Below, piece after piece: positions 16,801 through 26,134 of a stretch of 64,000 nt of DNA; position 1 is the stretch's first letter; every line of letters starts with the position of its first letter. The notes beneath the pieces were generated by a model, which was not told the origin of the DNA, did no database searches, and saw nothing but the letters and a program-made list of their open reading frames with translations. This stretch comes from Roseivirga misakiensis (lineage in GTDB: Bacteria; Bacteroidota; Bacteroidia; Cytophagales; Cyclobacteriaceae), in NCBI RefSeq assembly GCF_001747105.1, contig NZ_MDGQ01000002.1, positions 1 to 64,000 on the forward strand, written 5' to 3'. A program made the translations under genes and the position numbers.

Positions 16801-18524
16801 AATTTAAAACCTCTATACCAACGGCACTTTGGGATGTAAATCAGAAGTCCGTGACCATGACTAAACCTGAAAGTGTACCCATCGAACAATCGTTCTTTTA
16901 CTCGACAAATAAACGACTCGATTCATTGGCCTTTAGTGCTACGGCTGGCTTCTACGATATTGAGAAGAAGGAATTAAATGTAAAGGGAATCCCATTCATT
17001 AAAGTAGCCGATGCCAAAATTACGCCACAGGGAAATGAATTAACGATATTAGAAAATTCGCGAATTGAAAAGCTCGAAAACGCAGTTATCCTAATTGATA
17101 CAGCCAATGCCTACCACAGGATATTCAATGCAGAAGTAGAAATTCTATCGAGAACTCAGTTTAGAGGCCAAGGAACTTACGAGTTAGTCAATGCCCAAGC
17201 CGATACTTTTTCAATACAATTCGATCAGTTTCAGTTTGTAGAAAATGATGAGGTCCATGGCCCTCACACAAAATCTTCGGGGAGAGTTTTAGCTTCGCAA
17301 GAAGTAGTGATTTCTCCAGGGTTTATATATGAAGGAGAGCTTACCATGTATGCCTACAAAAAAGCGCTCGAACTAAATGGAGCCGTTAAACTAGATCTTC
17401 AGAAATTATCGGAGCGAAATGTTTGGATAGAACACGCGTCAAATGACGATGTAGAAGAAGTTGTTATTCCATTCGATCAAGCCGTAACACGTGAAGGGTC
17501 GCCATTAAATGCTGGGTTGCATTTCGATAGCCGTAGAAATCCATATATGTCATTTATCACTGAAAAACGTGATCCTGCTGACGATGACTTTTTTGTACCA
17601 AGAGGAGGTAACCTATTTTATGACAATGATCGAGGAGCATATAAAATCGAAAATCCTGCAAAGTCTCAAAACCCAGAGCTAAACTATGCTGGCAGCATGT
17701 TTTCGTATCAAGAAAGTACCCAAGATGTAACTTTTGAAGGTCGACTAAACTTTCTAGCGGGCCCAAAAGGCACGAATGTGCAAGCTTCAGGTAAGGGAGA
17801 CGGAAACTTAGAATCGATGGAATTTGATCTGGATGCTATGTTTGTGCTCTCTTTTGGGTTGCCAGTGGAAGGTCTGGCAGCCATTGGCCAAAACTTAACG
17901 GATATGGCAGAGAACTTAGGGGTTACGAGAGCTTTATCAGATCGATCGGAGCTTATTTACCGAGTTGCTGAGTTTATCGGAGATGATGCCACCCGTGAAT
18001 GGGACGAAAGCTATGGCACAGTTCCAATTCCTTTGGCTACAGCTTCGCCAAACGGAGAGTTGATCAAAGACCTTGTGATTTCCAATGTGCACATGAAATG
18101 GTCTAAACAAACCAATTCCTTTTACAGCGAAGGACCGATTGGTGTCTCCAATGTCTCGAATATCGATTTGAATATGGAACTGCAAGGATTTATAGAAGTT
18201 CGCAAAACTAGAGAGGGCGACATCATTACCATTTTACTTCAAATGACCGATGGAACTTGGTATTTCTTTAATTATGATGGTTTTAGCTTTACCTCGTTCT
18301 CTTCAAATGAGATTTATAATGCCACGGTACTGAATACAAATAAAGGTAAAACTCAAATTGGGTCGTTTAAAGTATCGTTAGGTAGTATACCTCAAATCAG
18401 TAATTGGGCGAGAGATTTCCGAAAACTATACTATGGGATTGATGAGCCTTACAAATTGCTCATGTCCACAGAGTCTAGTCAAACGCTCAAGAAGAAAAAA
18501 GCCGTTACAGGCGATGGCTTTTAG
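13839..18524 (+). CDS. Very large exported protein of unknown function
   Basis: I recognise no named family over this 1561-residue protein. It starts with a signal peptide (MLTGQKFIFGIFVLFFLCGSLHSQ). A helical region follows to about 140, then a very long beta-rich region with many short strands of alternating hydrophobic residues. Such regions recall OstA/LptA-like or AsmA-like periplasmic beta-solenoids, but that is an impression. Near residues 535-570 a short helical segment (MELLMSRGMVKFDRLTGRVE) looks like a winged-helix insert. There is no T9SS domain. It stands 61 bases after prmA. An envelope structural or transport role is plausible. Confidence 0.8.
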   Translation: MLTGQKFIFGIFVLFFLCGSLHSQDTPSAPVELTPNVKAILKDNDVADFAPEYKFFIENYRQGRFSPEVKEDFKISLLKLEAMRIRVRYDLRDLFEAIQFAKEKHKFDGEQMKNLSHAIRGASEQFNRVKFLAYLKTLHGFMKDTAIYTDRYQSVYFRNATYQVLLNEDGTQNDEVLVVKSSSNLTVEEALARSKAGYKAPEPKPRDPMTEELPEQFKEFGQVIHLIKGDLVLASTTDTAVIEGTSGYFRFDKNVFIGQDGLVDWSDLGMPQSEMKVRLRNYELAVNQRSFKFEDVLFNQPAKIESPIGGELYLNIRPSRNERGTYPRFVSYNANTPIKGLGSEKITFKGGINYEGLDFYSRSLYEETAVITGTIDGVKRFTARSKDFTFNNNDSTVSSKDAELTIYHMSDSVYHPAVEFDYDYEKDLLQLETSVKGYKTTPFRSSYYNMDISGDALSWDLNSDSLNFAINSARADVPLMLESKDFYSNAKFEDLAQIFNFHPLLMAVNMAENAKGDVFYTSQMARDKNLDESLVKKTMELLMSRGMVKFDRLTGRVEVLEKGYHYAAAGRKDPNYDDILIPSIIDNAPNATMSFKDSVLTVRGVQRFVVSDSLDVLIAPEDGVMRVLKNRDIEFNGSLNAGNFQFNGTNFRFRYDSFLVNMEKIDSIKLQVINERGQREELSNKLVGTSGKILINEPDNKSAFRSLPEYPIFSSTKSANVYFGKKDVLKGAYDSTVYFDVPPFVLDSVADADPSKYAFQGTFYSGGILPVFEESLKLMKDKSFGFQHAIPDSGYNLYSQGARLYGDLKMDENGLSTPGNIEYLTGTFTQERATLFLDSLVAPKGIKATLTRGIVDTVSFPSMSLEAYDMNFLAKRDSMVLKNLEFKKPFQIFDNQAQLRGEMVLRKVGLFGAGEMEINGAKLTSDSISFNADSFKSRHTEFTLAAPNTRKPILTTSNSNVNFDVDNALATIEPGIAGEASLEFPFAQFKTSIPTALWDVNQKSVTMTKPESVPIEQSFFYSTNKRLDSLAFSATAGFYDIEKKELNVKGIPFIKVADAKITPQGNELTILENSRIEKLENAVILIDTANAYHRIFNAEVEILSRTQFRGQGTYELVNAQADTFSIQFDQFQFVENDEVHGPHTKSSGRVLASQEVVISPGFIYEGELTMYAYKKALELNGAVKLDLQKLSERNVWIEHASNDDVEEVVIPFDQAVTREGSPLNAGLHFDSRRNPYMSFITEKRDPADDDFFVPRGGNLFYDNDRGAYKIENPAKSQNPELNYAGSMFSYQESTQDVTFEGRLNFLAGPKGTNVQASGKGDGNLESMEFDLDAMFVLSFGLPVEGLAAIGQNLTDMAENLGVTRALSDRSELIYRVAEFIGDDATREWDESYGTVPIPLATASPNGELIKDLVISNVHMKWSKQTNSFYSEGPIGVSNVSNIDLNMELQGFIEVRKTREGDIITILLQMTDGTWYFFNYDGFSFTSFSSNEIYNATVLNTNKGKTQIGSFKVSLGSIPQISNWARDFRKLYYGIDEPYKLLMSTESSQTLKKKKAVTGDGF

Positions 18525-18609
18525 CCCTACTACTACCGCCAATTGATTATCCGTAAAGGCATTCGCACTTTGGCAGTTTTTCAAGTAAATTGCTTCAAAA
18601 TCTAAATGC

Positions 18610-19998
18610 ATGACGGCGATCAATAACTATATAGAATCCAACAAAGACCGATTTTTAAACGAACTATTAGACCTCTTGAGAATACCATCAGTTTCTGCTG
18701 ACAGTAAATTCAAGGACGATGTTCGGAAAGCCGCTACATTTATTCAAGAGAAATTAATCTCTGCTGGTGCGGATAAGGCAGAAATCTGCGAAACTGCTGG
18801 CCACCCGATCGTCTACGGAGAGAAAATGGTTAGTGAAGATGCACCGACGGTTTTGGTATATGGGCATTATGACGTCCAACCTGCCGATCCCTATGAATTA
18901 TGGGACTCGCCACCGTTTGAACCCGTAATCAAAGAGACAGAATTACACCCGGATGGTGCCATTTTCGCACGTGGTGCTTGCGACGACAAAGGCCAGATGT
19001 ACATGCACATCAAAGCCTTTGAGACCATGATGGCTACCGGTGCTTTGACTTGTAATATTAAATTCATCATTGAGGGAGAAGAAGAAGTTGGTTCGGATAA
19101 CTTGGGTATTTTCTTAGAAGAGAATAAGGAAATGGTCAAGGCCGATATAGTCTTAGTTTCTGATACAGGAATAATTGCAAACGATGTTCCGTCGATTACT
19201 GTCGGACTAAGGGGCCTAAGTTATGTAGAAGTAGAAGTAACGGGTCCAAATAGAGATTTACACTCAGGGCTTTATGGTGGAGCTGTACCTAATCCGATCA
19301 ATATTTTAGCTGAAATGATCGCTTCCCTCAAGGATGATAACCAAAGGATCAACATTTTAGGGTTCTACAACGATGTAGTAGAGCTCTCAGCTGAAGAACG
19401 CGCGGCCATGGCAAAAGCACCTTTTAAGCTAAGCGAGTTTAAAGACTCAATTGGTCTTAGTGACATAGAAGGGGAAACTGGATACAATACCATGGAACGC
19501 GCTTCTATTAGACCGACTCTCGATGTCAACGGTATTTGGGGAGGCTACACTGGAGAAGGCGCCAAAACGGTGATCGCTTCAAAAGCATATGCGAAAATAT
19601 CTATGCGTTTGGTACCGAACCAAGATCCTGATAAAATCACTAAACTATTCGAAGAGCACTTTAAATCGATCGCGCCAGAGTCAGTCAGCGTGAAAGTGAC
19701 TCCGCACCACGGAGGTCAGCCGGCTGTAACACCAACAGATTCTGTAGCTTACCAGGCCGCGGCCAAAGCAATGGAAACCACATTTGGCAAGGAGCCTATT
19801 CCTTTTAGGGGTGGAGGCAGTATCCCGATTGTGGCGCTTTTTGAACAAATTTTGGGATCGAAAACCGTGCTCATGGGATTCGGTTTAGACTCAGATGCCA
19901 TTCATTCGCCAAATGAGCATTATGGATTGTTTAACTACTTCAAAGGAATAGAGACGATCCCACTCTTTTTTCAAAACTTTGCAGACATGCAGGACTAG
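18610..19998 (+). CDS. M20 family dipeptidase (CNDP/DUG1-like)
   Basis: This zinc-dependent aminoacyl dipeptidase has 462 residues. The motifs of the M20A/CNDP group are clear: metal ligand segment VYGHYDVQPADP (about 78-90), the bridging Asp region ARGACDDKGQM, the catalytic glutamates IEGEEEVGSDN, the dimerisation-domain motif DLHSGLYGG, RGGGSIPIV, and the last metal ligand in HSPNEH. No signal peptide is seen, so it is probably cytoplasmic and acts in peptide turnover. It stands alone, 85 bases after the large exported protein. Confidence 0.92.
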   Translation: MTAINNYIESNKDRFLNELLDLLRIPSVSADSKFKDDVRKAATFIQEKLISAGADKAEICETAGHPIVYGEKMVSEDAPTVLVYGHYDVQPADPYELWDSPPFEPVIKETELHPDGAIFARGACDDKGQMYMHIKAFETMMATGALTCNIKFIIEGEEEVGSDNLGIFLEENKEMVKADIVLVSDTGIIANDVPSITVGLRGLSYVEVEVTGPNRDLHSGLYGGAVPNPINILAEMIASLKDDNQRINILGFYNDVVELSAEERAAMAKAPFKLSEFKDSIGLSDIEGETGYNTMERASIRPTLDVNGIWGGYTGEGAKTVIASKAYAKISMRLVPNQDPDKITKLFEEHFKSIAPESVSVKVTPHHGGQPAVTPTDSVAYQAAAKAMETTFGKEPIPFRGGGSIPIVALFEQILGSKTVLMGFGLDSDAIHSPNEHYGLFNYFKGIETIPLFFQNFADMQD

Positions 19999-20052
19999 GT
20001 TGAATTTCATTAAAATGGATTGAATCTTAACCAAGAAGAATGCGTTCATAAA

Positions 20053-22506
20053 ATGGCCATGAAAAAATACCTCTTTTTACTCATCTTAGTATTTATAAGC
20101 ATAGATAGCTTTAGTCAGTTTAAACAGACTACTGAATGGACCTTCGATGCAAATAAAAAGCAGGTAAGTGTTGGTGACGAAATTGAGCTAATTTTCAAGG
20201 TTAAAATAATCGATGACTGGTACCTCTATTCAAGTGACCTTGAAGAGGATGTCGGGCCGATGCCGACCGAGATTACCTTTGAAGAAAGTGAGTCTTTTGA
20301 AATTATAGGTGATCTAATCCCCATCAAAGCCAAGAAAAAGTACGACGATATTTGGAAGGCAGATGTCACCTATTTTACGGGAGAAGGTGAGTTCAGACAG
20401 CGGATTAAAGTTCTTAAAAAAGACCTAGATATTGCTGGAGAGCTTTCTTTTCAAACCTGTACCGACGTCAATGGCCTATGTATCCCAGGTTACCAAGACG
20501 TCGATTTTTCATTTATCAGCGTGGTCGAAAAGCAGCGCGCCCCTAAACCGATCCAATTAGGTCAGCGCATAGACAAAAGGACAAAATGGTTTTACAGCGC
20601 CAGTCAAGAAACCGTTAAAGCTGGAGATGAAATAGACCTCATATTAGATGTGGAAATTGTTGATGATTGGTACTTATACTCCAGTGATATCGAAGAAGGT
20701 GTTGGGCCAATCCCAACGACTATTGAGTTTGAAGAGAACGGTACATTTGAGGTAATCGGCGATTTGATTCCTATAAATCCAAAGAAGAAATATGAGGAGG
20801 CATGGCAAGCAGAGATCACTTATTTCACGGGAAAAGGACAATTTCGGCAACGTATTAAAGTCTTGAGTGATGATTTGAATATAGCAGGTGAGATTTCCTT
20901 TCAGACCTGTTCAGATGTAACAAAACTATGTGTTCAGGGTGATGATACGCTTGATTTTAGCTTCTTAAAAACTGCTGGCGGCAATAGCACTTCTTCAGAA
21001 ACCACTATTTCCGCTTCGGAAGACTACAGCGAACTATTGAACGCCGATAGCGGCAGCTCGCTTTGGGGGTTTTTTATAGGCGCTTTCCTTTTTGGATTAG
21101 CCGCACTGCTCACCCCATGTGTTTTCCCAATGATACCAATGACAGTTGCGTTTTTTACCAACAACTCACAATCAAAAGGGCAGGCAAAAATTAAAGCATT
21201 GAGTTATGGCCTTTCAATTATTGCCATATACATACTGATCGGTTTAGTATTTACAAGTTTTTTCGGAGTAGGCCTAGCCAATGATCTAGCGACAGGGGCC
21301 ATCGCGAACATTATCTTCTTCTTGGTTTTTGTCATTTTTGCCATTTCATTTTTTGGTTATTTTGAAATCAATCTGCCGACAGGTTTTATCAATAAAATGG
21401 ATAAAAAGGCAGAAAAAGGAGGTTTTCTAGGTGTCTTTTTTATGGCATTTACGCTGGTATTGGTGTCATTTTCTTGTACGGGTCCCATTGTAGGAACGGT
21501 CTTGATTCAGTCCTTTCAAGGAGAAGTGATCAAACCAGTCGTAGGGATGCTAGGCTTTTCTTCAGCCTTTGCCATACCATTTACAATTTTTGCCTTTTTC
21601 CCAGGTATGCTAAAGGACCTACCTAAGTCGGGTGGCTGGCTAAACTCGGTAAAAGTGGTTTTAGGATTTATAGAACTAGGCCTAGGCTTCAAGTTTTTAA
21701 GCGTGGCCGATCAAGCTTACCATTGGGGTTTGTTAGATCGAGAAGTTTACATAGCCATATGGTTTGTGCTGGCCGTACTGTTGGCGCTGTATCTATTGGG
21801 AGTGATCAGCTTTCCGCACGATAGTAAAGAAAGACGATTGAAGCCAGTCGCACTGGTGGTAGCCGCTTATAGCATTGCCTTTTCAGTATACCTGTTCCAA
21901 GGATTTGGAAATGCCCCATTAAATGCCCTAGCAGGATATTTACCGCCAGAGAAAAGTACGGATTTCTCATTTCAAGAAGCCTTAGGACTGGCAGAGTTTG
22001 AAGGTAAAGTGGATGTAGCACCCAAAGGATTTAAAGGAGAAGTGAAATATGCCGACTTTCTTGAGTTGCCGCATGGCCTTAAAGGATTTTTCGATTACGA
22101 CCAGGCGATCGCTTTTGCCAAATCTGTAAAAAAGCCGCTTTTCATAGATTTCACGGGCCACGGCTGTGTGAATTGTAGAAAAATGGAGCAGAATGTATGG
22201 TCGGATCAAGAAGTATTAAAAAGGCTCAAAGAAGATTTCGTGGTCGTGGCGATCTATGTGGATGACAAGACCAAACTTCCCGAAAACGAATGGTATACCT
22301 CTACTTTCGACAATAAAGTCAAAAAAACGATCGGTAAGCAGAATTTCGATTTCCAGATCGTTCGATTTAACGGAAATGCTCAGCCCTATTACGTATTACT
22401 CGATAATGATGAGCAACCGCTCGTCTCCCCCTTATCCTATGACCCAGACGTCGATAATTTCATCAATTTCTTAGACGAGGCGAAAGCCGAATTTGCGAAA
22501 CGATAA
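20053..22506 (+). CDS. DsbD-type thiol:disulfide interchange protein with duplicated N-terminal domain
   Basis: This inner-membrane protein would pass electrons from the cytoplasm to periplasmic thiols. I chose the ATG at 20053 (817 residues); an upstream TTG is less likely because a signal peptide (MKKYLFLLILVFISIDSFSQ) begins just after this ATG. Two copies of the periplasmic DsbD alpha-like domain follow (about 20-150 and 170-300), each with DDWYLYSSD and SFQTC. Then comes the TM reductase domain with cysteines in LLTPCVFPM and VSFSCTGPIVG, and a C-terminal thioredoxin-like domain with GHGCVNCRKM. It lies 11 bases upstream of a copper ATPase, so the two are probably cotranscribed. The doubled N-terminal domain is unusual. 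Confidence 0.92.
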   Translation: MAMKKYLFLLILVFISIDSFSQFKQTTEWTFDANKKQVSVGDEIELIFKVKIIDDWYLYSSDLEEDVGPMPTEITFEESESFEIIGDLIPIKAKKKYDDIWKADVTYFTGEGEFRQRIKVLKKDLDIAGELSFQTCTDVNGLCIPGYQDVDFSFISVVEKQRAPKPIQLGQRIDKRTKWFYSASQETVKAGDEIDLILDVEIVDDWYLYSSDIEEGVGPIPTTIEFEENGTFEVIGDLIPINPKKKYEEAWQAEITYFTGKGQFRQRIKVLSDDLNIAGEISFQTCSDVTKLCVQGDDTLDFSFLKTAGGNSTSSETTISASEDYSELLNADSGSSLWGFFIGAFLFGLAALLTPCVFPMIPMTVAFFTNNSQSKGQAKIKALSYGLSIIAIYILIGLVFTSFFGVGLANDLATGAIANIIFFLVFVIFAISFFGYFEINLPTGFINKMDKKAEKGGFLGVFFMAFTLVLVSFSCTGPIVGTVLIQSFQGEVIKPVVGMLGFSSAFAIPFTIFAFFPGMLKDLPKSGGWLNSVKVVLGFIELGLGFKFLSVADQAYHWGLLDREVYIAIWFVLAVLLALYLLGVISFPHDSKERRLKPVALVVAAYSIAFSVYLFQGFGNAPLNALAGYLPPEKSTDFSFQEALGLAEFEGKVDVAPKGFKGEVKYADFLELPHGLKGFFDYDQAIAFAKSVKKPLFIDFTGHGCVNCRKMEQNVWSDQEVLKRLKEDFVVVAIYVDDKTKLPENEWYTSTFDNKVKKTIGKQNFDFQIVRFNGNAQPYYVLLDNDEQPLVSPLSYDPDVDNFINFLDEAKAEFAKR

Positions 22507-22517
22507 GCTACCGGTAT

Positions 22518-24713
22518 ATGAATGAAACGACCAATTCATATACACTCCCTGTTCAAGGTATGACCTGCGCCGCATGTGCGAGCACAGTTGAGAAAGCCAT
22601 TAACAAAGAAGAAGGTGTTCAATCTGCCCATGTGAACTACGCAACGCATGCTGTACATCTTGAGCTTTCGGACAACACAAAACTTTCCAAGGTCAGAAAA
22701 GCCGTAAAAAAAGCAGGTTATGACCTAATTTTAGATCAAGAAAACGGAGCCAATGACCAAAATCAAGAACTCCGAAAGCTCAAAGCAGATCTACTTATCG
22801 CCCTACCGCTAACGATCGTCATAGTAGTGCTTTCTATGTTTGTTGGCGATTTTCAATTCAAAGAATTTCTACTTCTTGGCCTGACAATCCCTGTTTTATT
22901 TTGGTCAGGCATAAGGTTTTATAAAAGCGCTTTTCGGCAATTAATCAGAATTCACGCGAATATGGATACACTCATTGCCTCAGGGACAGGGGCGGCTTTT
23001 GTATTCAGTCTCGTCACCACGTTTTTCCCCAGCTGGATCGCTTCTCAAGGAGTTGTGCCGCATGTTTATTATGAATCAGCTGCTGTTATTATTGCATTTA
23101 TCCTATTAGGTAAGTTTTTGGAGGAAAAAGCTAAACGAAAAACGAGTGATGCCATAGAAAGCCTGTATAAGCTCAAGGTAAATCATGTGGTGAGAGTAAA
23201 CAATGGCGCAACTGAAACCATTAATTTGGAAGAAGTAGTACTGGGGGACACGCTTTTAGTGAAAGCAGGCGAACGTTTTCCTGTCGATGGTGTGATTGTG
23301 GAAGGTACTACCACAGTAGATGAAAGCATGCTTACTGGAGAGTCCATTCCTTTGGAAAGAGGAGCTGGTGATGAAGTTAAAGCGGGTACGATTAACCACA
23401 CAGGTTTGGTACAAATGACTGCCGAACGCCTTGGTGCGGATACAGTTTTGGGTCAGATTATTAAACTTGTATCTGACGCAATGGGAACGAAAGCACCAGC
23501 GCAGCAACTTGCCGATAAGATAGCCTCGGTTTTCGTACCGATCGTTTTGCTGTTGGCTGTTGGGACATTTTGTGTTTGGTATTTTTTAGTCCCAGAAACC
23601 TCCGTTGGTTTGGCTTTTGTAAACACTTTTAACGTGCTGATCATTGCCTGTCCGTGTGCCTTGGGTTTAGCAACTCCTACAGCCATTATGGTAGGCATAG
23701 GTAAGGCTGCACGGCAAGGGATTCTGATAAAAAGTGCTTTAGCCCTAGAGAAAGCACAGAAAATGACACGGCTGTTTTTGGATAAGACCGGGACGGTTTC
23801 GAAAGGAAACCTTGAAGTAACTTCCGCTAAAACCTATTTCAATGAGGAACAGTCATTAGAAATACTCAGCATTTTAAATGGTCTTGAATCAAGCTCATCG
23901 CACCCAATGGCATTGACCATAGTCAATCATTTAAGTGAAAACTATCAGCTTTTTCCATTTATGATGAAAGCTGTGGAGACACTACCGGGTATAGGGTTAA
24001 AAACCACTTTAGACGGTAAAGAGTATACTGTTTCTGGCGCTAAAAATATTGATAGCGATTTAACCAAGCCACAGTTGCAGGATTTGAACCAAATGAAAGA
24101 GAGAGGCTTAAGCATTGTTTTATTTTGGGAGAATAAGACGCTGTTGGCCATGTTTGGTTTGAAAGACAACGTAAAATCTACTGCGCCGAGTTTTATAGAA
24201 GCCTTAAAAAGAAAAGGCATTAAAACTGAGATTCTTTCGGGCGATCATGAAGCGGCAGTGGCGGCAGTGGCACATGAAACGGGTGTCGATTCCTATCATG
24301 CACGATTATTGCCTCAAGATAAGGCACACTTGGTTTCTGCCTCAAAGCAAAAGGAAGTGACAGGTTTTGCGGGTGATGGAATAAATGACGCGCCAGCACT
24401 TGCCGAAGCAGATTTAAGTATCGCCATGGGTACTGGAACCGATGTGGCCATGCAAAGTGCGGATGTAACATTGATTCGCGGAGACCTCTCTAAAATTCTC
24501 ACACTGATCAATATTTCTAGGAAAACGGTCAGAACGATGAATCAAAACCTTTTTTGGGCATTTATATACAACCTAATTGCAATTCCTATTGCTGCAGGGG
24601 TACTTATACCAATCAACGGTTTCACGCTAAACCCAATGCTTGCTGGGGCGGCCATGGCCTTCTCTTCGTTAAGTGTAGTGCTGAATAGTTTAAGGCTAAA
24701 AGCTGCTAAATAG
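22518..24713 (+). CDS. copA: Copper-exporting P1B-type ATPase
   Basis: This heavy-metal pump has 731 residues. One N-terminal HMA domain carries the copper motif GMTCAACAS. A set of TM helices, the TGES actuator motif, the CPC metal site (IACPCALGLATPTA), the phosphorylation motif DKTGT, the HP motif (SSSHPMAL) and the hinge GDGINDAPAL all follow in the usual order. The CPC motif and N-terminal CxxC point to Cu(I). It follows the DsbD-type gene after 11 bases, a pairing that fits thiol and copper homeostasis of cytochrome assembly. Confidence 0.93.
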   Translation: MNETTNSYTLPVQGMTCAACASTVEKAINKEEGVQSAHVNYATHAVHLELSDNTKLSKVRKAVKKAGYDLILDQENGANDQNQELRKLKADLLIALPLTIVIVVLSMFVGDFQFKEFLLLGLTIPVLFWSGIRFYKSAFRQLIRIHANMDTLIASGTGAAFVFSLVTTFFPSWIASQGVVPHVYYESAAVIIAFILLGKFLEEKAKRKTSDAIESLYKLKVNHVVRVNNGATETINLEEVVLGDTLLVKAGERFPVDGVIVEGTTTVDESMLTGESIPLERGAGDEVKAGTINHTGLVQMTAERLGADTVLGQIIKLVSDAMGTKAPAQQLADKIASVFVPIVLLLAVGTFCVWYFLVPETSVGLAFVNTFNVLIIACPCALGLATPTAIMVGIGKAARQGILIKSALALEKAQKMTRLFLDKTGTVSKGNLEVTSAKTYFNEEQSLEILSILNGLESSSSHPMALTIVNHLSENYQLFPFMMKAVETLPGIGLKTTLDGKEYTVSGAKNIDSDLTKPQLQDLNQMKERGLSIVLFWENKTLLAMFGLKDNVKSTAPSFIEALKRKGIKTEILSGDHEAAVAAVAHETGVDSYHARLLPQDKAHLVSASKQKEVTGFAGDGINDAPALAEADLSIAMGTGTDVAMQSADVTLIRGDLSKILTLINISRKTVRTMNQNLFWAFIYNLIAIPIAAGVLIPINGFTLNPMLAGAAMAFSSLSVVLNSLRLKAAK

Positions 24714-24785
24714 TGGGATAAAGCTTTTTTTGAATGTTTTACACCTTAAAAATGTTATTTTCGCGTTAAGGCAAAAAAGTTATTC

Positions 24786-26075
24786 ATGAACAAACGTTTG
24801 GTCGCTATTATCGGAGTTGCTCTGATTGCCACTTTCACCCTAGTATACATACTCACTCCTTCCTCATCAAACTTTGAGGATAGCGAGGTTTTTCCTGAGG
24901 AAACCCTGGTGGAAGAAGCAGCTGAAGGCGAACCATTATTCAAGTATGGCATCCCAGTCGATTTGTTTAAAACCCAAGAGGGGAGAATAAAGCGAAATCA
25001 GACATTTGCAGATATTCTTCTTCCATACAACATTAGTCGACAGGATATCTTTAACATGGACAAGATTTCGCGAGATGTATTCAGCGTCAGAAATCTGGTG
25101 ACTAACAAAAAATACACGGTTTTCTACACCGATGATTCTTTCAAAAAAGCCTCCTATTTTGTTTATGAACCCAACGATTTAGAATATGTCGTTTACCAGC
25201 TTACGGACTCGTTAGGCGTATTTAGAGAGTTACGCGAAATAGAAATAAGAGAACGAACTATGGCTGGTGTGATCAGTCAAACATTAGATCACTCTATCCG
25301 AGCCGAGGGAGGCTCTCCTGCTTTAGTTAACGCGATGGCTGATATTTTTGGCTGGCAAATAGACCCAAGAACGCTCCGAAAGGGGGATTGGTTTAAGATT
25401 ATCTACGAGGACAGAATAGTCGATGGAAAGTCAGTTGGAATAGGTAAAATCATCAGTGCTCAGTTCAATCATATCAAAAATGATTACATGGCCTATGGTT
25501 ATGATATGGGTGATGGCCTAGAGTATTTTGATGAAGCCGGTGAAAGCGTTCAAAAGGCGTTCTTAAGATATCCAGTAGAGTTTTCTAGAATTTCTTCACG
25601 TTATAACCCAGCCAGATACCTAAAGATGTACGGAAGAGTAAAACCGCATTTAGGTACCGACTTCGCAGCCAGTAAAAATACACCAATAAAAGCCGCTGCT
25701 GATGGCGTGATTGTGGCCAGAGGCTTCACTCGGCCTAACGGAAACTATATTAAGATTAAACACAACGGCACTTACACTACAGGTTATTTGCACATGAACC
25801 GCTTTGGCAAGTTTAAGCTTGGTCAGCGGGTTAGAAAAGGACAAACAATTGGTTATGTAGGTAGTACAGGAAGTAGTACGGGTAACCATTTATGCTTCCG
25901 TTTTTGGAAAAGAGGAAAGCAAGTAGACTTCTTAAAAGAGAAACTACCTGCTGAAAAACCTTTACCAACTGATGAGTTGGTGCGCTTTAGTGCACTGATG
26001 AGTTTGATGGACAAAAGACTTGAGGATATACCAAATACTTGGTCCGATAAGTCTGTAAGCGCAAGCAATCGGTAA
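24786..26075 (+). CDS. M23 family peptidoglycan endopeptidase-like protein
   Basis: The 429-residue protein has an N-terminal membrane anchor (about 5-22), then an OapA/MepM-like middle domain (about 60-260) with segments typical of murein DD-endopeptidases. The LytM domain lies at about 280-385. The metal motif HLGTDFAASKNTPI and the histidine in GYLHMNRFG are present. The usual last motif HxH reads NHLCFRF, so the second histidine is a cysteine. Bacteroidota homologues often show this, and zinc could still bind. It probably remodels peptidoglycan in the periplasm. Confidence 0.9.
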   Translation: MNKRLVAIIGVALIATFTLVYILTPSSSNFEDSEVFPEETLVEEAAEGEPLFKYGIPVDLFKTQEGRIKRNQTFADILLPYNISRQDIFNMDKISRDVFSVRNLVTNKKYTVFYTDDSFKKASYFVYEPNDLEYVVYQLTDSLGVFRELREIEIRERTMAGVISQTLDHSIRAEGGSPALVNAMADIFGWQIDPRTLRKGDWFKIIYEDRIVDGKSVGIGKIISAQFNHIKNDYMAYGYDMGDGLEYFDEAGESVQKAFLRYPVEFSRISSRYNPARYLKMYGRVKPHLGTDFAASKNTPIKAAADGVIVARGFTRPNGNYIKIKHNGTYTTGYLHMNRFGKFKLGQRVRKGQTIGYVGSTGSSTGNHLCFRFWKRGKQVDFLKEKLPAEKPLPTDELVRFSALMSLMDKRLEDIPNTWSDKSVSASNR

Positions 26076-26134
26076 TTTTTTATAAAAGCTTATTAAGCGG
26101 AAGAAACCGTTATTTTTCACTTCCCTTTTCCAAT

